Source: Pelagicoccus enzymogenes (GTDB taxonomy: Bacteria; Verrucomicrobiota; Verrucomicrobiia; Opitutales; Opitutaceae). From it: a DNA stretch of 64,000 bases. Made by a program: the position numbers and the translations under genes. The stretch spans positions 124,001 through 188,000 of the forward strand of contig NZ_JACYFG010000038.1 in NCBI RefSeq assembly GCF_014803405.1, in the 5' to 3' direction. Within the stretch, counting starts at the first letter, position 1; each line of letters starts with the position of its first letter. Under the pieces are notes generated by a model that saw nothing but the letters and a program-made list of their open reading frames with translations, made no database searches and was not told where the DNA came from. Below, in pieces: positions 7,812 through 17,261 of the stretch.

Positions 7812-7854
7812 ACTCTAGCCAAAGCAGCGTTTGCCCGGCGTTCCTCCCAGCGTT
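7812..7854 (-). promoter_or_regulatory. Triple direct-repeat (SARP-box-like) promoter of the tautomerase gene
   Basis: Minus strand: AACGCT (7854-7849), 6 bp, AACGCC (7842-7837), 5 bp, AACGCT (7831-7826), 8 bp, TAGAGT (7817-7812). Spacings are identical to those of the promoter at 7398-7440, and the -10-like hexamer is the same, while the spacer bases differ. This argues for a conserved protein-binding site. The start would lie about 60 bp before the tautomerase ATG. Confidence 0.7.
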
Positions 7855-7904
7855 TCTTAGCGAAAAAATGCGGAAATCTTCAAAAAATCGCGTTCAGGAA
7901 ACGT

Positions 7905-10900
7905 TTATTCCGCCAAAAAAGCGCTCACCGCCCGTAAGTCCGGACGATCAAAGCCTTCGCTGAATCGCCCGAAAACGGCCTCCAAGTCCTTGCGGCTTTC
8001 CGATTCCCGCTCCGAACCGCGCCAAAGCTTGGCCAAGCTCAATCGCGCCCGCAACTCCATGAGCAAGCTCCCTTGCTCCTGGGCCACCGATAAAGCCTTG
8101 AGATACAATTCGTCCACCTCTGCTTCGGCGCGTCCCAACCCGTGCAGCAACTCTCCTCTGATTCGCAGCAGCTCCGCGTCGTAAAAGGTTTCTTCGCTCT
8201 GGTTCAAAGCATCCCCTAATGTATCCAAAACTTGGAGTCCTTCTTTGAACTCACCCAATTGAGCATGCGCCCGCGCGAAGTAGACGAGGTGAGACGAAAG
8301 GCTAATCGTATGCTTACGCTCCAAGCACAGCTCGAAGTTCTCCCGCATTCGCTGAAATCCTGAGCGATCCCCTTCCTCTATCACTTGCAGATAGCCAGTC
8401 ACCATCTCGCAACGGGTCTCCCAGAAGAGAAGCTGATGCTCCGCCGAAATCCCCCGGAACTTCTCCACGCAACTTCGCATCAACGCGTGATCGCCGAGAT
8501 CCATGCACACCTGCCCGCTGAAGCTCAGCGTGTAGCCCTCCGTATGCGGATGATCCACCGCCTTGCCCAGCTCGATCGAACGCCGCACGAAATCCGCGCC
8601 CTGATCGAGCTTTCCCAACATCACCAAAGTCCATCCCATGCGGCACAGGCAAATCGCCTTCGGATCCTGGGCATAGTTGGCGACGTGCAGATGGCTCAAC
8701 GCCGGGTTGTACCGCTGCAACGAATTCTCTAAGTGAAGCCGGCTCTCCTCGAATCGCCCGAGCCAAAAAGTCGCCACCCCCAGCACGTACTCAGATTCTA
8801 CATACAGTACTTCGTCTTTCGTTTCCTCGTAGTAGGACCTCAAGGTTTCCGCCTGAGCAACCGTCACATGCAAGTTGCCAAACACCAGATTAAAGAGGGC
8901 CAAGCCTCTCACCACTGGTGCAGAAGTCGGACGATTGAGGAGCGAGCACAGCTCCTGCGAACGCTCGTAGATCTGCTTCATACGTGGCGTCTGGTATCCA
9001 AATTCCGCCACCATGCAAACACCCAACGCGGTACACAGTTCCAGTTCCTTTTCCCTATTTTCCGGCGTCGAAGCGAGGCGTCCCAACAAGCTGTTCGCCT
9101 TCTCAAAGAGGCGGATCGCTTCCCGCGTCGCATTCAATTCCTTGGCCGCCAAGCCCGCCTTCAGGTAAGCGTCCGTCGCTTTGGTCACCTGTCCCGACTC
9201 CTCGTAGTGCGAAGCCAACTGGGCCATTACCTGCCCCAAGTCGCCAGCAAAAAACGCTTCCAGCACATCCGACGACTTCTTGTGCAAGAGTCGACGCTTC
9301 GGAGTACTGATCTGCTCGTAGGTCACCTCGCGCAGCTTGTCATGGGTAAAGTCATACAAGCCCGCCTCCTGCTCGCAAAGGATCCGCTTATCCCAAAGTT
9401 CGTCCAACAAACCGATCGCTTCCTCCTCCGACTTTCCACTGACGTCCACCAACATCTCGATAGTAAAGGCTCGCCCAAACACCGCCGCGATGCGTGACAG
9501 CTCCAATGCCGCCGGCGAGAGCTGAGCCAAACGCGTCGTGAAAACCGCATGCACCTTGCGCGGCAAGGCCGTCGAAATTTCCAAGCCCTCAAACGAGTCC
9601 AGCGAACTCTCATCCCGATTCCGTAAACCCGCTCGCACGCTCTCCACTACAAATAGTGGATTTCCCTCCGTCGTTTCATACAGCCGCGAAGCCTCCCGCA
9701 AACTCAAGCCACGGCCCGCCACGCCTGCCGCGATCAAGGCGGCTTCTTCCTCCGAAATCGGTCCCAGATGAATTTCACTCAACTGCCCGTCGCGACTCAA
9801 TTCCCGCATCATGGGGCGCAACGGATGGTCCTGCGACAGCTCCTCCTCGCGAATGGTACCCGTAATCAAGAGCTTTCCCTTCGGGGCAAAACGCAGCAAA
9901 TAACGCAACCACTCCAGCGACTCCTGATCGGTCCACTGCATGTCGTCTAACAAGAGCATCACCGGTTCGTCCTTCGCCAGGATGGCCCGAGACAAAGCTT
10001 CGAACAGCAAATGCCGCTGCCAATTCCCCTGTTCCATGGACGATTTCGGCAACTCCGGAAACTGAGCCTTCAGCTCCGGCATCACTCTCGCAATTTCCGC
10101 CAACCATACCGGATCCATATCTGATAAAACTGGATACAACACCGGCGACCGCAGCCACTGACAAACCGGAGCATAGGCCAAACGACCTTCCGCCGCATAA
10201 GAACGCGTGCGACACGTCGCCACCCCTTGCCGCGCCAACGACACGTAAAGCTCCTCCGCCAAACGCGACTTCCCGATTCCCGCCTCGCCAATCAAAACGA
10301 TCAATTGGGCCTGACCCGCCAAAGCGCTCGCCCAAGCCTCCTTGAGCAAAGCCCACTCCGCTTGCCTGCCCTGCAAAGGCAACTCCGGTTCGCTCGCCGC
10401 ACCCAAGGTCGTTGGCTTCGCAGCAGACTCCAGCGGCTCCTCTGCCAGCAGCTTGCGATGCAATTCCTTGGTTCGCTCGCTGGTTGAAACGTCGAGCTCC
10501 TTACGCAAAACGTCCTCACAATCTCGATACACCTGCAGCGCTTTAGCTCTGTCTCCATTGAGCGCATACAAACGCATCAAGCTCGCATACGCCTTTTCGC
10601 GGGTCGGCTCCAAGCTACGCAGCTTTTCCCCGTATACGATCGCCCCCGCATAGTCTCGTTTCGCCTCCAGGCAAGCTGTCGCCTCTTCCAGCAACTCCGC
10701 GAAACGTCGCTTCAGCTCCTCCCGCTTCACCTCCACCCACTCGTCATAATGCCCCGGCAAGAAAGCGCCTCCGTACGCCGCCACAGCCTTTTCGAACTGA
10801 ACCACTGCAGCAGTCCGATCACCCCGCTTGCAAGCCACTGAGGCCTCTTGGCACGCCGACTCGAAACGCTCCACGTCCAGCTCTACCGGAGCATCTAACC

Positions 10901-11183
10901 GCCACTCGATCGTCTTGCTGTTGGTTTGCAGGCAGTCGTCCGCCTCCGGCAGTTTCTTGCGCAGCTCATGCAGCAAGTGGCGGAAATTGGTCAAGGCCTG
11001 CTTCTCCGTCGAATCCGGCCAAAAGGAGTAAGCCAGCCGCGAACGCTGCAAGGCCTCCCCCCGTTTCAGCAGCAAAAAGGCTAGCAGGCCACGCAGGCGA
11101 ATCGTATCGATCGCCGTATGAGCGGTCCCGTCGAGAGAAAGCGAGAACTCTCCCAACAGTTGGACTTTAAGTTGAACTGGCAA
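7905..11183 (-). CDS. SARP/BTAD-AAA-TPR large transcriptional activator
   Basis: A 1092-residue regulator in three parts. Residues 1-95 are an OmpR-like winged helix (VQLLGEFSLSLDGT... with RLRGLLAFLLL). Residues 100-250 are a bacterial transcriptional activator domain (LDVERFESACQEA to YRDCEDVLRKELDV). Residues 270-600 are an AAA/STAND ATPase with Walker A GEAGIGKS (299-306) and Walker B VMLLLDDMQW (408-417). The rest is TPR-like helices. Such proteins activate nearby operons by binding direct repeats overlapping -35 sites. Two matching triple-repeat promoters lie immediately downstream, making the tautomerase and cupin-oxidase genes its likely targets. The signal sensed by the ATPase/TPR part is unknown. 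Confidence 0.88.
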   Translation of the reverse strand: MPVQLKVQLLGEFSLSLDGTAHTAIDTIRLRGLLAFLLLKRGEALQRSRLAYSFWPDSTEKQALTNFRHLLHELRKKLPEADDCLQTNSKTIEWRLDAPVELDVERFESACQEASVACKRGDRTAAVVQFEKAVAAYGGAFLPGHYDEWVEVKREELKRRFAELLEEATACLEAKRDYAGAIVYGEKLRSLEPTREKAYASLMRLYALNGDRAKALQVYRDCEDVLRKELDVSTSERTKELHRKLLAEEPLESAAKPTTLGAASEPELPLQGRQAEWALLKEAWASALAGQAQLIVLIGEAGIGKSRLAEELYVSLARQGVATCRTRSYAAEGRLAYAPVCQWLRSPVLYPVLSDMDPVWLAEIARVMPELKAQFPELPKSSMEQGNWQRHLLFEALSRAILAKDEPVMLLLDDMQWTDQESLEWLRYLLRFAPKGKLLITGTIREEELSQDHPLRPMMRELSRDGQLSEIHLGPISEEEAALIAAGVAGRGLSLREASRLYETTEGNPLFVVESVRAGLRNRDESSLDSFEGLEISTALPRKVHAVFTTRLAQLSPAALELSRIAAVFGRAFTIEMLVDVSGKSEEEAIGLLDELWDKRILCEQEAGLYDFTHDKLREVTYEQISTPKRRLLHKKSSDVLEAFFAGDLGQVMAQLASHYEESGQVTKATDAYLKAGLAAKELNATREAIRLFEKANSLLGRLASTPENREKELELCTALGVCMVAEFGYQTPRMKQIYERSQELCSLLNRPTSAPVVRGLALFNLVFGNLHVTVAQAETLRSYYEETKDEVLYVESEYVLGVATFWLGRFEESRLHLENSLQRYNPALSHLHVANYAQDPKAICLCRMGWTLVMLGKLDQGADFVRRSIELGKAVDHPHTEGYTLSFSGQVCMDLGDHALMRSCVEKFRGISAEHQLLFWETRCEMVTGYLQVIEEGDRSGFQRMRENFELCLERKHTISLSSHLVYFARAHAQLGEFKEGLQVLDTLGDALNQSEETFYDAELLRIRGELLHGLGRAEAEVDELYLKALSVAQEQGSLLMELRARLSLAKLWRGSERESESRKDLEAVFGRFSEGFDRPDLRAVSAFLAE

Positions 11184-11331
11184 GGTGAGGACAAGAGGAA
11201 GCCTCAGACTATCAAAAGCTACCTATAAATTGCTAGCCCCAAAATGCAGCAGGCACAGGAGTAATTGCCTGAGCACCGATCAAACACCTTTGAAGACTTA
11301 CCCAACAGCCACTATACGAGGACGCCGTTAC

Positions 11332-13179
11332 TCAACGAAAGTGATAGCTGGTCTGCGGAGGATAGAGGTAGCCCATGGCTTGCTGGGCGACGTCGTTGCG
11401 ATAGAGCGGGTCGTCCATGAGGAAAGGACGTCGGCTTTCGGTGGGAATCGTCGTCGTGTAGATTCTTAATTCACCCGGGTAACTGACGACAACTTCCTCT
11501 CGCCAGTCCCCTAACAGATCTGCAATGGCAACGATGTTCCCTTCAATGGTTCCCACTTGGCCACCATCGTATTCAAGAATTCGATTCACTTGCATTCCCG
11601 TCCGCTTGCCCCAAGGAATTTCCGGGATGTAGGCCTTGCTTCTTTTGCCCGTCCAAAAAAGCGCCCGAGGACTGAGTCCGCCCAAATTCTCTTCGGACAA
11701 GAGATAACCTGTCGCCGCATCGTAAAGCCAATATCCCGTGCCGTTCTGCTCCCCCGAATAGAACTCGATCCCTGGATTGCTGGGTACGAAGTCGCCGAAC
11801 ATTCCCTGGTCATGGATGTGAGCCGTCTTGTAGGGATGCCCCCAAATCATTTCGCCTGTCCGCGCATCCAATAAACAAATACCGTTCCGTTCCTGAGCGG
11901 ATTCGTATCCAAGGATGATCTCCAAGCCCGGGCGGCTGGGAATCACATCAGTCAAGTACCCCATGTCATTGTGCCCCATATTCGTATTCCACATAACAGT
12001 GCCGTCATCATCCAAAGCAACCGAACCGAGAATGACCTCCTCTCGTCCATCGGCGTCTAAATCAGCTGCGTGCAATCCATGGGAACCTTGACCGCGAACC
12101 GGCGGAGTCGACTCGTCACCATCCCAACGCCACCGCTTGACCAGCGCTCCGTCAATCAAGTCGTAGGCATCCACCACCATACGCGTGTAGGTGCCGCGGC
12201 AGACCAGCAAGCTCGTTCGCTCTCCATCCAAGGAAGCGATGCCGATCTGGTTTCGGTTAACCCGATTGCCTCGGTTGTCGCCCCATGCTTCAGGATCGCC
12301 CCGCTCCACCCAATCCGTTTTCGTGATCTCCTCACCGGTCATCCCATCCAGGATCGAGCAATACTCTGGACCTGAGATCACGAACCCATCGGCAGGACCG
12401 CCTTTCTCCGCATAGGACGCTTCGTAGCTCGCAGCGAAGGGCGCGGTCTTCAGAGCGACCTCCGCCTTTCCGTCTCCATCAAAGTCATACACGATCATAG
12501 GCGTCCACCAGATTCCCATGTTCATGTTCCAGCCCAAGTCTTTCCGCCAAAGGAAAGTGCCATCATGAAGATAGGCTTCCACTTTGTAGGTCCCCGGGCT
12601 CTTGCGGGCCGATCCGGGGTCTAAGCCTCGCTCAGGCTGCTTGATGACGTAGTCATATTTTCCGTCGCCATTAAGATCGGCGATGCCCACTCGCTGAAAA
12701 CCATAGTCCCCCTGCAGCGGGAACGAATAATAGGAGGTCGCTGGCCTGTGGGCAGCCAATTCCACTCGAGCCAATTCTTCGCCCTCGATAGAGGGACGCC
12801 CGCGCCGGAGCGTAACGGACTTGATCCAATAAGCGTTATCTTCGTCCAAGCGAACCGATGTATCCAAAAAGTTAGAGCCATCGCGAATCGGCGCTCGGTT
12901 CAACTTCACCGCCTCCTCTCCATTGGTGGAACGATAGAGGTTGAAAACCAAGCCAGCCGGGTCGCTTTCGAACAAACGCCATCCGATGTAAGCTGCGTTC
13001 TCATCCGTAGGCATCGCAATCATGCCGCGATCCAGCTTCTCAGCAGCGCTGCCGGTCGCTACCGTGGTCGCTCCGACCAACAGCGCAATCCCGACCCGCG
13101 GTATCTTCAGAACCGGCATGAAGCGATTCAGTTTAAGTCTGCACGGAATGGTTGGGGTAATGAAATGGGGTACCTTCAT
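11332..13179 (-). CDS. Rhamnogalacturonan lyase, polysaccharide lyase family 11
   Basis: A 615-residue secreted protein resembling YesW/YesX-type rhamnogalacturonan lyases. The body contains DLNGDGKYDYVIKQPERG, FDGDGKAEVALKTAPFA, DLDADGREEVILGS and similar repeats, the calcium-binding blades of the eight-bladed PL11 propeller. These enzymes cleave the rhamnose-galacturonate backbone of pectin by beta-elimination. A signal peptide is clear from MPVLKIPRVGIALLVGATTVATGSAAE; the start at 13119 giving this N-terminus is an alternative to 13179. It is divergent from the PL9 pectate lyase gene, with about 290 bp between, suggesting shared induction by pectin. Confidence 0.9.
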   Translation of the reverse strand: MKVPHFITPTIPCRLKLNRFMPVLKIPRVGIALLVGATTVATGSAAEKLDRGMIAMPTDENAAYIGWRLFESDPAGLVFNLYRSTNGEEAVKLNRAPIRDGSNFLDTSVRLDEDNAYWIKSVTLRRGRPSIEGEELARVELAAHRPATSYYSFPLQGDYGFQRVGIADLNGDGKYDYVIKQPERGLDPGSARKSPGTYKVEAYLHDGTFLWRKDLGWNMNMGIWWTPMIVYDFDGDGKAEVALKTAPFAASYEASYAEKGGPADGFVISGPEYCSILDGMTGEEITKTDWVERGDPEAWGDNRGNRVNRNQIGIASLDGERTSLLVCRGTYTRMVVDAYDLIDGALVKRWRWDGDESTPPVRGQGSHGLHAADLDADGREEVILGSVALDDDGTVMWNTNMGHNDMGYLTDVIPSRPGLEIILGYESAQERNGICLLDARTGEMIWGHPYKTAHIHDQGMFGDFVPSNPGIEFYSGEQNGTGYWLYDAATGYLLSEENLGGLSPRALFWTGKRSKAYIPEIPWGKRTGMQVNRILEYDGGQVGTIEGNIVAIADLLGDWREEVVVSYPGELRIYTTTIPTESRRPFLMDDPLYRNDVAQQAMGYLYPPQTSYHFR

Positions 13180-13469
13180 ACCTGGAGACTCTACACCCAG
13201 CTTGGAAAAGGGTCACTTGAAAACGTATCGCACCGAGACGGCTGGGAAAGCCTTCCCTCGATCGACCTGAAGGGCTGCGGTTGCCCTTTCTGCAGGGGGA
13301 TTCCCGGCTTCAGGCTTGGCATCTAAACGAACAAAACGATGCCCAAAATCTGACTGGCAGGCTAACTAAAAGCCAGAAGCAGTTGTCCCCTCACCTCATT
13401 GAGATCATTCTGAAGGTTAAGCTACCCCGGCTTCATCAAGACCTAACCCCCACCCCAAAGACTACCCCC

Positions 13470-14873
13470 ATGAAACCCTATCTTTTCTCTTTTTGCTCAC
13501 TCTTGGCGGTGCTCGCCACAAGCCTTTCTTCCGCCGACGAATTCTACGTTCATCCCGACGGTCGCGACTCGAACCCTGGAACCATCGAGCAGCCCTTCGC
13601 ATCGATAACGAGAGCCCAAGTCGCCGCGGCCCCGGGCGATACCATTTGGATACGAGGCGGCGAATATTTTTTCAAGGGGACCGAAATCGCCACCGGCATC
13701 CTTCTCGACAAGAGCGGCGAGGAGGGAAAACGCATCAACTATTGGGCCTACCAAGACGAGATCCCCATCCTCGACTTCTACCAATTGCTCACCCCTGCCC
13801 GAATTCGCGGCATCAGCGTCACCGGAGACTGGCTACACCTGCGCGGGATCGAGATTCGGGGCGTGCAGCAAATCCTCACCAACACCAACGAGTCCTGGGC
13901 GATCCGCGTCGAAGGGGGCAGCCATAACATTTTCGAACTGCTCAACCTGCACCACAACGAGGGGCCCCGGCTCTTCATTTCCGAAGGGGGACACAATCTG
14001 GTACTGAACTGCGATTCCCACCACAACTACGATCCTGATCGCGGCGGCGAAAACGCAGACGGTTTCGGCGGCCATGCCAGCATGGAAGGCAACGTCTTCC
14101 GCGGCTGCCGGGCCTGGGCCAACAGCGACGACGGCTACGACCTGATCCATGCTCTGGGAGCCCACAAGATCGAGCACTGCTGGGCTTGGAGCAACGGTTT
14201 CGTGCCGGACACTCAGGAAGAGGCAGGCAACGGCGGCGGATTCAAAATGGGAGGATGGCTGCTCAATCCAGAGCGATTTCCGGGACACGTCGCCGTCCAC
14301 TCCGTAAGCCACAGCCTCGCCTTCGACAACCGAGTGGTGGGCTTCAACACGAACTACCACCCAGGCCTCGTGCGTTTCTACAACAACACCGCCTTCAACA
14401 ACCCCCAGCAGTTCAACCTGAAGGTCGCCCAGCGGCAGCCCAAGCCCGTGACCCACGTGCTACGCAACAACGTAGCGCTCGGCGAAGCGCCCCCCGTGTC
14501 CGGAATCGAACGCTTTCTGCCAGATGACCAATTCAATTCCTGGAACCTAATCGAAACGGGCAACGTCACCTCCGAGGATTTCCTGAGCGTGGTTCCAAAG
14601 GGAGTCGACGGACCACGTCAACCCGACGGGAGCCTGCCGCAAATCGACTTCATGCGCCCGAAGCCGGGAAGCCGGCTCATCGATGCCGGAATCGACGTCC
14701 GCCTGCCGTTCAAGGGCAAGGCCCCCGACCTCGGCGCCTTCGAGACGGAGCAAGCTACCTTAATTTCCGTTCCCCCAGAACGAGCTATTCTACCGGCGCC
14801 GCTTCCGCCTCGAGTCGCGCTCGCTGCTCGAACGATTGAAGCATCATGTGTTGCCGCACCCGCGTTTGTGTAA
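13470..14873 (+). CDS. Pectate lyase, polysaccharide lyase family 9-like parallel beta-helix
   Basis: A 467-residue secreted protein with a signal peptide (MKPYLFSFCSLLAVLATSLSSA) followed by FYVHPDGRDSNPGTIEQPF, the usual start of PL9 and related beta-helix enzymes. The central NADGFGGHASMEGNVFRGC and NSDDGYDLIHA motifs match the PL9 calcium/catalytic region (Asp-rich site and catalytic lysine zone KMGGW). It should cleave polygalacturonate in the periplasm or outside the cell. Family proteins usually end near DLGAFE, reached here about 40 residues before the stop. The extra tail overlaps the oppositely oriented gene at 14785 by 89 bp, suggesting loss of an earlier stop. Confidence 0.85.
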   Translation: MKPYLFSFCSLLAVLATSLSSADEFYVHPDGRDSNPGTIEQPFASITRAQVAAAPGDTIWIRGGEYFFKGTEIATGILLDKSGEEGKRINYWAYQDEIPILDFYQLLTPARIRGISVTGDWLHLRGIEIRGVQQILTNTNESWAIRVEGGSHNIFELLNLHHNEGPRLFISEGGHNLVLNCDSHHNYDPDRGGENADGFGGHASMEGNVFRGCRAWANSDDGYDLIHALGAHKIEHCWAWSNGFVPDTQEEAGNGGGFKMGGWLLNPERFPGHVAVHSVSHSLAFDNRVVGFNTNYHPGLVRFYNNTAFNNPQQFNLKVAQRQPKPVTHVLRNNVALGEAPPVSGIERFLPDDQFNSWNLIETGNVTSEDFLSVVPKGVDGPRQPDGSLPQIDFMRPKPGSRLIDAGIDVRLPFKGKAPDLGAFETEQATLISVPPERAILPAPLPPRVALAARTIEASCVAAPAFV

Positions 14874-15774
14874 TGTCCGCTAGGATACGTTCCTCGAATA
14901 TGGCAAATTGAGCAGGCTCTAGCAAGGCTTCGGCTTCGTCCAGCATTTCAATGTTGTTGTTGATCGAACGCTCAGTCACCTCAATCACCGAAGCCGCATC
15001 GTTCATACGCACCCCCACCTGAATCGTATTCGAAAGCAGGTTCCAGATAGGCAAGTATTGCTCTTGGGTAAGCGGTTGGTTGCCGAATCTCATCAGCGTA
15101 TCGATTTCTTGTATACGGGCGAAAGATAGAGGTTTGGTTTCCGCTTTAAGAAAGAGCTCGGCCATAGAATCGCCAACAAGGGAACGAAGCTCCTGCTGGT
15201 AGCTCGCCTCGATATCTCGCCTCTCCTCCTCTGGCAAAGCTTCCAGTCCAAGTTGATTCAGGTCGGCTCGGTTCGCGTAGCGAGCAGTAAGCAACTCGAC
15301 GAGCCTCTCCTTCTCTAACGGCCCCACCTCTGACAATGCGATCAACGAGGCAAAGCGACGCGACTGGTCGGCGCGTATCCAATCCAAAGCTAAGTCCACA
15401 GTCGATTCGTCGTGGAGCATCGCAAGCATCGGGTCCCCCGGATGGGTCAAGCCCGAGCCGGCTTGGGACGCCCTTGGCCGCTGCCTTCGCGCATTGTAGA
15501 CCGACAATTCGTTTTTCAGCTCGGCCACCTCCTTTTGCAGAGCGAGATTCTCCTCTTTTAGGATCTCGTACTCGGACGAGCTCTCCACGAAGCCGCCTAG
15601 CGACTCCTCCAAGTCGGTTACAGGGAAATCTTGTTCGATTTCCGAGAGCCGTTCGAGGTCCGATTCCGGAGCCGATTCGGGCGAAGCCTTTTCCCCGTCC
15701 TTCTGTATCAGCAGGAAAGCGAAAAGCAGATTACTAGCGAGCAGCGAGGGTACAACGAGCTTGGATATTTGCAT
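14785..15774 (-). CDS. Hypothetical membrane-anchored coiled-coil protein
   Basis: A 329-residue protein with an uncleaved-looking N-terminal hydrophobic segment (LVVPSLLASNLLFAFLLI), an acidic Ser/Pro stretch, and a coiled coil (EYEILKEENLALQKEVAELKNEL, about residues 68-92). A mainly helical Glu/Leu-rich region follows. No family was recognised. It is probably a single-pass inner-membrane protein with its bulk in the periplasm. Its last 30 codons are antisense to the tail of the PL9 gene. The downstream partner on this strand is none; rtcB lies upstream by 90 bp and is read in the same direction, but the two need not be linked functionally. Confidence 0.6.
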   Translation of the reverse strand: MQISKLVVPSLLASNLLFAFLLIQKDGEKASPESAPESDLERLSEIEQDFPVTDLEESLGGFVESSSEYEILKEENLALQKEVAELKNELSVYNARRQRPRASQAGSGLTHPGDPMLAMLHDESTVDLALDWIRADQSRRFASLIALSEVGPLEKERLVELLTARYANRADLNQLGLEALPEEERRDIEASYQQELRSLVGDSMAELFLKAETKPLSFARIQEIDTLMRFGNQPLTQEQYLPIWNLLSNTIQVGVRMNDAASVIEVTERSINNNIEMLDEAEALLEPAQFAIFEERILADITQTRVRQHMMLQSFEQRARLEAEAAPVE

Positions 15775-15864
15775 AAGGGTAACAAGGGTTGCGATACCCT
15801 AGAACAACTCCAAAGCATCGCAACCCGCTCAAATTCCAAACGTCAGACTGCTGCCCTAAAACAC

Positions 15865-17253
15865 TCAATCCTCCGGACGCTCTCCGGCCGGGGCCATCTT
15901 CACCAGACGCGGAAAGAAGCGCGCCAGCGGATCCACCAGGTCGGCCTGAGCCGCCATGACTTCGTCGATGTCCTTGTAGACGTACGGAACCTCGTCGATC
16001 CCGGCCGACAACAGGCGGACTCCGCGTTCCTGCAGGAGCTTGTTGGCGTCCTTCCAGTTCAACTTCGATGCGGCTTGCTTACGGCTCATCACCCGGCCCG
16101 CACCGTGGGAGGCGGAGTTCAACGACTCTGGGTTGCCCTTGCCTCGCACTACATAAGCGGGACTCGCCATTGAACCTGGGATCACTCCCAGCACGCCTTC
16201 GCCTGCTGGAGTCGCGCCCTTGCGGTGCACGATGACTTCCTTGCCGTCGTGCTGCTCCTTCCACGCGAAGTTATGGTGGTTCTCCACGTCGAGGATTGGC
16301 TCGAGACCCAAGTTCGCTGCCACATGTTTATGGATACAAGCATGGTTCGCAGCTGCGTAGTGCCCCATCAATTCCATGGCTTGCCAGTACTCCTGGCCCG
16401 CCTTGGAATCGAGACCCAACCACGCCAAATGCTGCAGCTCCTTCGGCAATTCCGGATGCGTGTCCTTAGCCAACTTCGAGTAGTGAGCGGCTACGTTAGC
16501 ACCCGTTCCCCGGCTCCCGCTATGGCTCATCAGAGCCACATAGGTTCCCGGTTCCACGCCCAGCGACGTATCCGAAATCTCGATCTCTCCGAACTCCACG
16601 AAGTGGTTTCCGCTTCCGCTGGTTCCCAGCTGCTTCCAAGCCTTGTCCTTGCATTGCTGCGTGATCGGCGAAACCGACCAGTCACGATCCATCACATCAT
16701 GCAGACGCTTCTCCTTGAAGAAACCGCCCACTCCAAACTTGGTCTCCGTATTCAGAGCTCCCGTGAAGCGACCGTTTCCTTCGTCGCGCAGCAAACGCTT
16801 CACCGGAATATCGAATACGCTCAACTTCATACGGCAAGCTATGTCTACACCGACAGCGTACGGAATCACCGCATTGTTCGTCGCCAAAACCCCACCGATC
16901 GGCAATCCGTAGCCCGGATGTGCATCCGGCATCAAGGCGCCGCGCTCCGCTACCGGCAGGCTACAACCATTCAACATTTGCTGAATAGACATGTCCTCCA
17001 GGTCCGAGCCCCACTGACGGTAAGGAGCGGGCGTTTCACGGGCGATGTAGCGCTTTCCGGCTAGCTTCTCAGCAAGGCCGCCGAGGATCGCATCCTCTAA
17101 ATAACGGTCCGGCTTTTCCACCACGGCGGAGAGAATCAAACGCATATCCGAGGATCGCTTCCCCCCGGTGGCCAGCTGCTTAACGATATTCATTGCTTCC
17201 CGAGCGGGTTCTCCCGCGGGGATTCCTATATTTAATAAATCTTTGTTTTTCAT
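15865..17253 (-). CDS. rtcB: RNA-splicing ligase RtcB
   Basis: A 462-residue RtcB. Conserved sites seen: MPDAHPGYGLPIGGV, the metal-binding C140 in GVDIACRMKLS, GSGNHFVEFGEI, SHSGSRGTGA, the HHNF motif, and H383 in SASHGAGRVMS, the histidine guanylylated in characterised RtcB enzymes. It joins RNA 2',3'-cyclic phosphate or 3'-phosphate ends to 5'-OH ends using GTP and Mn(II). It is the last gene of the rsr, Y RNA, rtcA, DUF504, rtcB series, 8 bp downstream of the DUF504 gene. Expression is expected to depend on RtcR and sigma-54 from the promoter before rsr. Confidence 0.95.
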   Translation of the reverse strand: MKNKDLLNIGIPAGEPAREAMNIVKQLATGGKRSSDMRLILSAVVEKPDRYLEDAILGGLAEKLAGKRYIARETPAPYRQWGSDLEDMSIQQMLNGCSLPVAERGALMPDAHPGYGLPIGGVLATNNAVIPYAVGVDIACRMKLSVFDIPVKRLLRDEGNGRFTGALNTETKFGVGGFFKEKRLHDVMDRDWSVSPITQQCKDKAWKQLGTSGSGNHFVEFGEIEISDTSLGVEPGTYVALMSHSGSRGTGANVAAHYSKLAKDTHPELPKELQHLAWLGLDSKAGQEYWQAMELMGHYAAANHACIHKHVAANLGLEPILDVENHHNFAWKEQHDGKEVIVHRKGATPAGEGVLGVIPGSMASPAYVVRGKGNPESLNSASHGAGRVMSRKQAASKLNWKDANKLLQERGVRLLSAGIDEVPYVYKDIDEVMAAQADLVDPLARFFPRLVKMAPAGERPED

Positions 17254-17261
17254 TTGGTGTC

